Shown here: positions 62,011 through 64,000 of the stretch, one piece after another
Position numbering within the stretch: position 1 is the stretch's first letter
Layout: each line of letters starts with the position of its first letter
DNA from: Candidatus Thorarchaeota archaeon
Lineage (GTDB): Archaea; Asgardarchaeota; Thorarchaeia; Thorarchaeales; Thorarchaeaceae
Assembly: GCA_004524445.1 (NCBI GenBank)
Contig: SDNP01000001.1
Coordinates: 62,001 to 126,000 of the forward strand
Length of the DNA stretch: 64,000 nt
Reading direction: 5' to 3'
The notes under the pieces: model-generated
What the model was told of the DNA's origin: nothing
Databases searched by the model: none
Seen by the model: only the letters and a program-made list of their open reading frames with translations
Program-made: the position numbers and the translations under genes

Positions 62011-63153
62011 ATGGCTGAAACTGATGATCTGTTAGGGGCCAAACCCATTGTCATAGATAATGGAACTGGCCTTAGCAAAAACGGATATGCCGGCGAAGAT
62101 CAGCCACGAAGTGTCTGGCCTACGCTCATTGGATACCCAAGATATGAGAGTATAATGACCGACGTGGACCACTATACAAGAGACTATTACATCGGAGAGG
62201 AAGCAATTAACCTCCGCGGTGTGCTACGTCTGGTATATCCCATAACCCATGGTGTGATTGAAGACTGGGACGCAATTGAAAAAATCTGGTCATACACCTT
62301 CTACAATGACTTGAAGGTGGATCCAAGTGAGAACCCAGTTCTCCTCACTGAAGCACCATTCAACCCGCGAGAAAACCGAGAACGCATGGCATCTGTCATG
62401 TTCGACAATTTTGGTGTACCTGCAGTGTATGTTGCCACACAGGCAGTCCTGTCACTGTATGCATCCGGAAGGACCACTGGTCTGGTCATTGACTCCGGAG
62501 ACGGTGTGACCCACATTGTACCTATTTATGAGGGCTTTGCAATCACACACGCAATCCGAAGAATTGACTTGGCTGGAAGAGACATAACCGAGTATCTGCG
62601 TAGACTGCTCAGGCAGCGAGGCTACTCCTTCGTGAGCGGCGCAGAAAAAGAGATTGTTAGAGATATCAAAGAGAAGAGATGCTACGTTGCAATTGATCCT
62701 GAGAAGGAACGTGCAGTAGCTGACAAGGCTGGTGTTGACAAACCCTACATGCTACCAGATGGTGAAACCATCATGATTGGTGCAGAGAGGTTCCAGGCAC
62801 CTGAGCTGTTCTTCAATCCAAGTGCGATTGGTCTTGACACGATACCTCTTGACGATCACATCGTTGAGGCAATCAAGGCATGCGACGTCGACTTGCGACG
62901 TGACCTCTATGCCAACATCGTTCTGTCCGGTGGCTCAACTATGTTCGATGGACTGAAGCAGAGACTCCAGAAGGAGATCACTGAACTGGTACCTGAGAAC
63001 ATCGAGGTCCGCATCATCGCTCCCCCCGAGAGACAATACTCTGTCTGGATTGGCGGAAGTATTCTTGCTTCACTCAAGACGTTCCAGAAGATGTGGGTTT
63101 CACGCAAGGAGTTCGAAGAAGCAGGACCAGAAGTTATCCATCGTTGTATATAG
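62011..63153 (+). CDS. Actin (Asgard actin, lokiactin-type)
   Basis: 380 residues, against 375 in eukaryotes, with no bacterial MreB-like features. Phosphate 1 loop VIDNGTGLSKNGYAGEDQPR, phosphate 2 loop VIDSGDGVTHIVPIYEGF, DLAGRDITEYL, the connect segment EKEIVRDIKEKRCYVAIDPE and adenosine motif VLSGGSTMFDGL with PPERQYSVWIGGSILASL are all present; the C-terminus IHRCI recalls VHRKCF. It polymerises with ATP in the cytoplasm and shapes Asgard cells. ATG 62011; a strong hairpin terminator follows at 63173. A single copy is seen here. Confidence 0.97.
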   Translation: MAETDDLLGAKPIVIDNGTGLSKNGYAGEDQPRSVWPTLIGYPRYESIMTDVDHYTRDYYIGEEAINLRGVLRLVYPITHGVIEDWDAIEKIWSYTFYNDLKVDPSENPVLLTEAPFNPRENRERMASVMFDNFGVPAVYVATQAVLSLYASGRTTGLVIDSGDGVTHIVPIYEGFAITHAIRRIDLAGRDITEYLRRLLRQRGYSFVSGAEKEIVRDIKEKRCYVAIDPEKERAVADKAGVDKPYMLPDGETIMIGAERFQAPELFFNPSAIGLDTIPLDDHIVEAIKACDVDLRRDLYANIVLSGGSTMFDGLKQRLQKEITELVPENIEVRIIAPPERQYSVWIGGSILASLKTFQKMWVSRKEFEEAGPEVIHRCI

Positions 63154-63172
63154 AACTCGCAAACAAGTTCAT

Positions 63173-63214
63173 GAAGGATGGGCTGCACTGCCCACCTTCA
63201 CTTTCCATTTTTCC
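63173..63214 (+). terminator. Intrinsic terminator of the actin gene
   Basis: GAAGG-A-TGGGC / GCCCA-CCTTC forms a 10-bp stem with one bulge and the loop TGCACT, 20 bp after the actin stop, and is followed by a T-rich tail (ACTTTCCATTTTTCC). This is the clearest terminator in the window. Confidence 0.6.
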
Positions 63215-63279
63215 ATGATTCTTCACAAACTCATAGATTCTACTGACTTAAGAGGAAACAATCAATCTGATGAAGTAGA

Positions 63280-63801
63280 TTAGACGTTCTGGTTCGCCGG
63301 TATGAATCTCTTAGCACAGTTCTGACAATCAACCGATCCATCTTCATGCAGATCTCTCTTTTCGTAACTATAGACGGCACCGCAATGTGGACATTTTTTC
63401 GCTGTGTATGAATATTCTTTTTGCGGATATCTTTTCACCGAATATGCATAATCTCTTTCTCTGAATTTCCAATCCCATCCGCCCTCAGTAGCCAACTCCC
63501 CGAATTTCTCTTTGAACGTGCTTACCGCAGCCCCATATGAACCCCAAGTTAAATGCAAGAGTCCCGAGCCCCCTCCTGCTGGAATGACTTCCAAACTACA
63601 TTCATTATTCTCAATGGCATGCTCAAGTACAATAAGAATGACCTGCTCATTCATTGTCCGGTAGACTAATTCATCCTCAAGAAACACTCCATAAACATAC
63701 TCAGGGGTTTTCCACGTTCGCTTAATCACGCCTCCATAATGCTTGCGCAAGAATGAAACCAGAGTATCGATATCCAGATTTTTGATATCAAATATAGCCA
63801 C
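63280..63801 (-). CDS. Hypothetical protein with C-terminal zinc ribbon
   Basis: 173 residues from GTG 63801 with AGAGGGG seven bases upstream. The first 120 residues are an alpha/beta domain (LDIDTLVSFLRKHYGGVIKR, GVFLEDELVYRTMNEQVILIVL) of no family I know; the C-terminal 40 have a zinc ribbon CPHCGAVYSYEKRDL...CQNCAKRF. It lies 1 bp after the stop of an upstream surface-protein gene and converges with actin. Confidence 0.65.
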   Translation of the reverse strand: MAIFDIKNLDIDTLVSFLRKHYGGVIKRTWKTPEYVYGVFLEDELVYRTMNEQVILIVLEHAIENNECSLEVIPAGGGSGLLHLTWGSYGAAVSTFKEKFGELATEGGWDWKFRERDYAYSVKRYPQKEYSYTAKKCPHCGAVYSYEKRDLHEDGSVDCQNCAKRFIPANQNV

Positions 63802-63802
63802 T

Positions 63803-64000
63803 TCATGTCCCCTCTCTTTTCTTCATTATCACAAGGCCAGTTAGTGATGCTGCGCTTACTACTACAGCAACCTGGATCCATTTGAAGTTCAACAGAGTCA
63901 GCTCATGGCATGAAACAGCCGAATCTAACGGGTCAAACCCATGATAGAACTCCCATGCATCCGAAATCAAATCGCCATCAGAATCCTTCATTGATGCGTT
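63803..64000 (-). CDS. C-terminus of a Ca-binding membrane-anchored surface protein, 5' end outside window
   Basis: The frame is open to the right edge. The visible 65 residues have a thrombospondin type 3-like calcium motif (DSDGDLISDAWEFYHGFDP), a transmembrane helix (WIQVAVVVSAASLTGLVIM) and a short basic tail (KKREGT). It is the end of a secreted protein anchored by its C-terminus. The ATG at 63991 is an internal Met, since the reading frame continues beyond it to the edge. Confidence 0.7.
   Translation of the reverse strand, partial: NASMKDSDGDLISDAWEFYHGFDPLDSAVSCHELTLLNFKWIQVAVVVSAASLTGLVIMKKREGT

Noticed and set aside
1..64000. CRISPR array near the CARF-like gene, tRNA and rRNA genes
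   Set aside because: No regular repeat-spacer series, and no cloverleaf or rRNA-like stretches were seen by reading; a covariance-model scan would be needed to be certain about small RNAs.

Overview
The window looks like a piece of an Asgard archaeal chromosome. The main evidence is a 380-residue actin at 62011-63153 that is close to eukaryotic actin over its whole length (DNGTG, DSGDGVTH, SGGSTMFDG, C-terminal IHRCI). It sits with a purely archaeal informational core: proteasome alpha, SBDS, exosome Rrp4/Rrp41/Rrp42, eL43, a Brix protein, Pcc1 and prefoldin beta. Base composition is mid-range by eye, which among Asgard groups would suit Thorarchaeia better than the AT-rich Lokiarchaeia; that placement is inference. 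Genes are tightly packed, many start at GTG or TTG, and several have clear TATA boxes.

Region 1-24.3 kb is redox energy metabolism. It holds a heterodisulfide-reductase HdrC(partial)-HdrB pair, then a double HdrA fused to MvhD followed by HdrC, HdrB and a cytosolic PAS histidine kinase, then a second double HdrA on the minus strand in tandem with a DUF2096-like gene. A four-subunit group 3b [NiFe] hydrogenase (order beta, gamma, delta, alpha) follows, then a tungsten aldehyde:ferredoxin oxidoreductase and an AEC-type permease. Together these suggest H2/NAD(P)H/ferredoxin/thiol-disulfide electron exchange with flavin-based bifurcation. A membrane-anchored winged-helix protein and a very acidic surface protein lie between the Hdr modules, and an ADP-ribosylglycohydrolase and a GNAT acetyltransferase are also here.

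Region 24.3-38.6 kb has a Zn/Mn ABC transporter, the proteasome-exosome-ribosome superoperon (28.3-35.4 kb) and an ECF transporter core (two ATPases plus EcfT, no S component). Region 38.8-52 kb carries a dispersed histidine-degradation set: urocanase split by one in-frame TGA, histidine ammonia-lyase and imidazolonepropionase. Between them are endonuclease V, a nitrilase-family amidohydrolase, an HglS/DUF1338-like protein, a DtxR-family repressor with a perfect palindromic operator, an ArsB/NhaD-like permease and a DUF368 polyprenyl-phosphate translocase. This stretch also contains a RadB/KaiC-like gene fragment and a 28-bp direct repeat.

Region 52-58 kb is a tRNA-modification neighbourhood (Cgi121, Sua5/YrdC, THUMP protein, PRTase) plus a sugar/inositol-phosphate nucleotidyltransferase, which appears to start at ATC, and a CDP-alcohol phosphatidyltransferase. 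Region 58-62 kb holds a small primase-large-subunit-like Cys protein, a SAMHD1-like HD phosphohydrolase, and a minus-strand bicistron of a winged-helix/CARF-like protein with an RNase III-domain protein. The bicistron is the best candidate here for an undescribed nucleic-acid-sensing or defence module. Actin, a zinc-ribbon protein and the end of a Ca-binding surface protein close the window. I saw no rRNA, tRNA, CRISPR array or intact insertion sequence.
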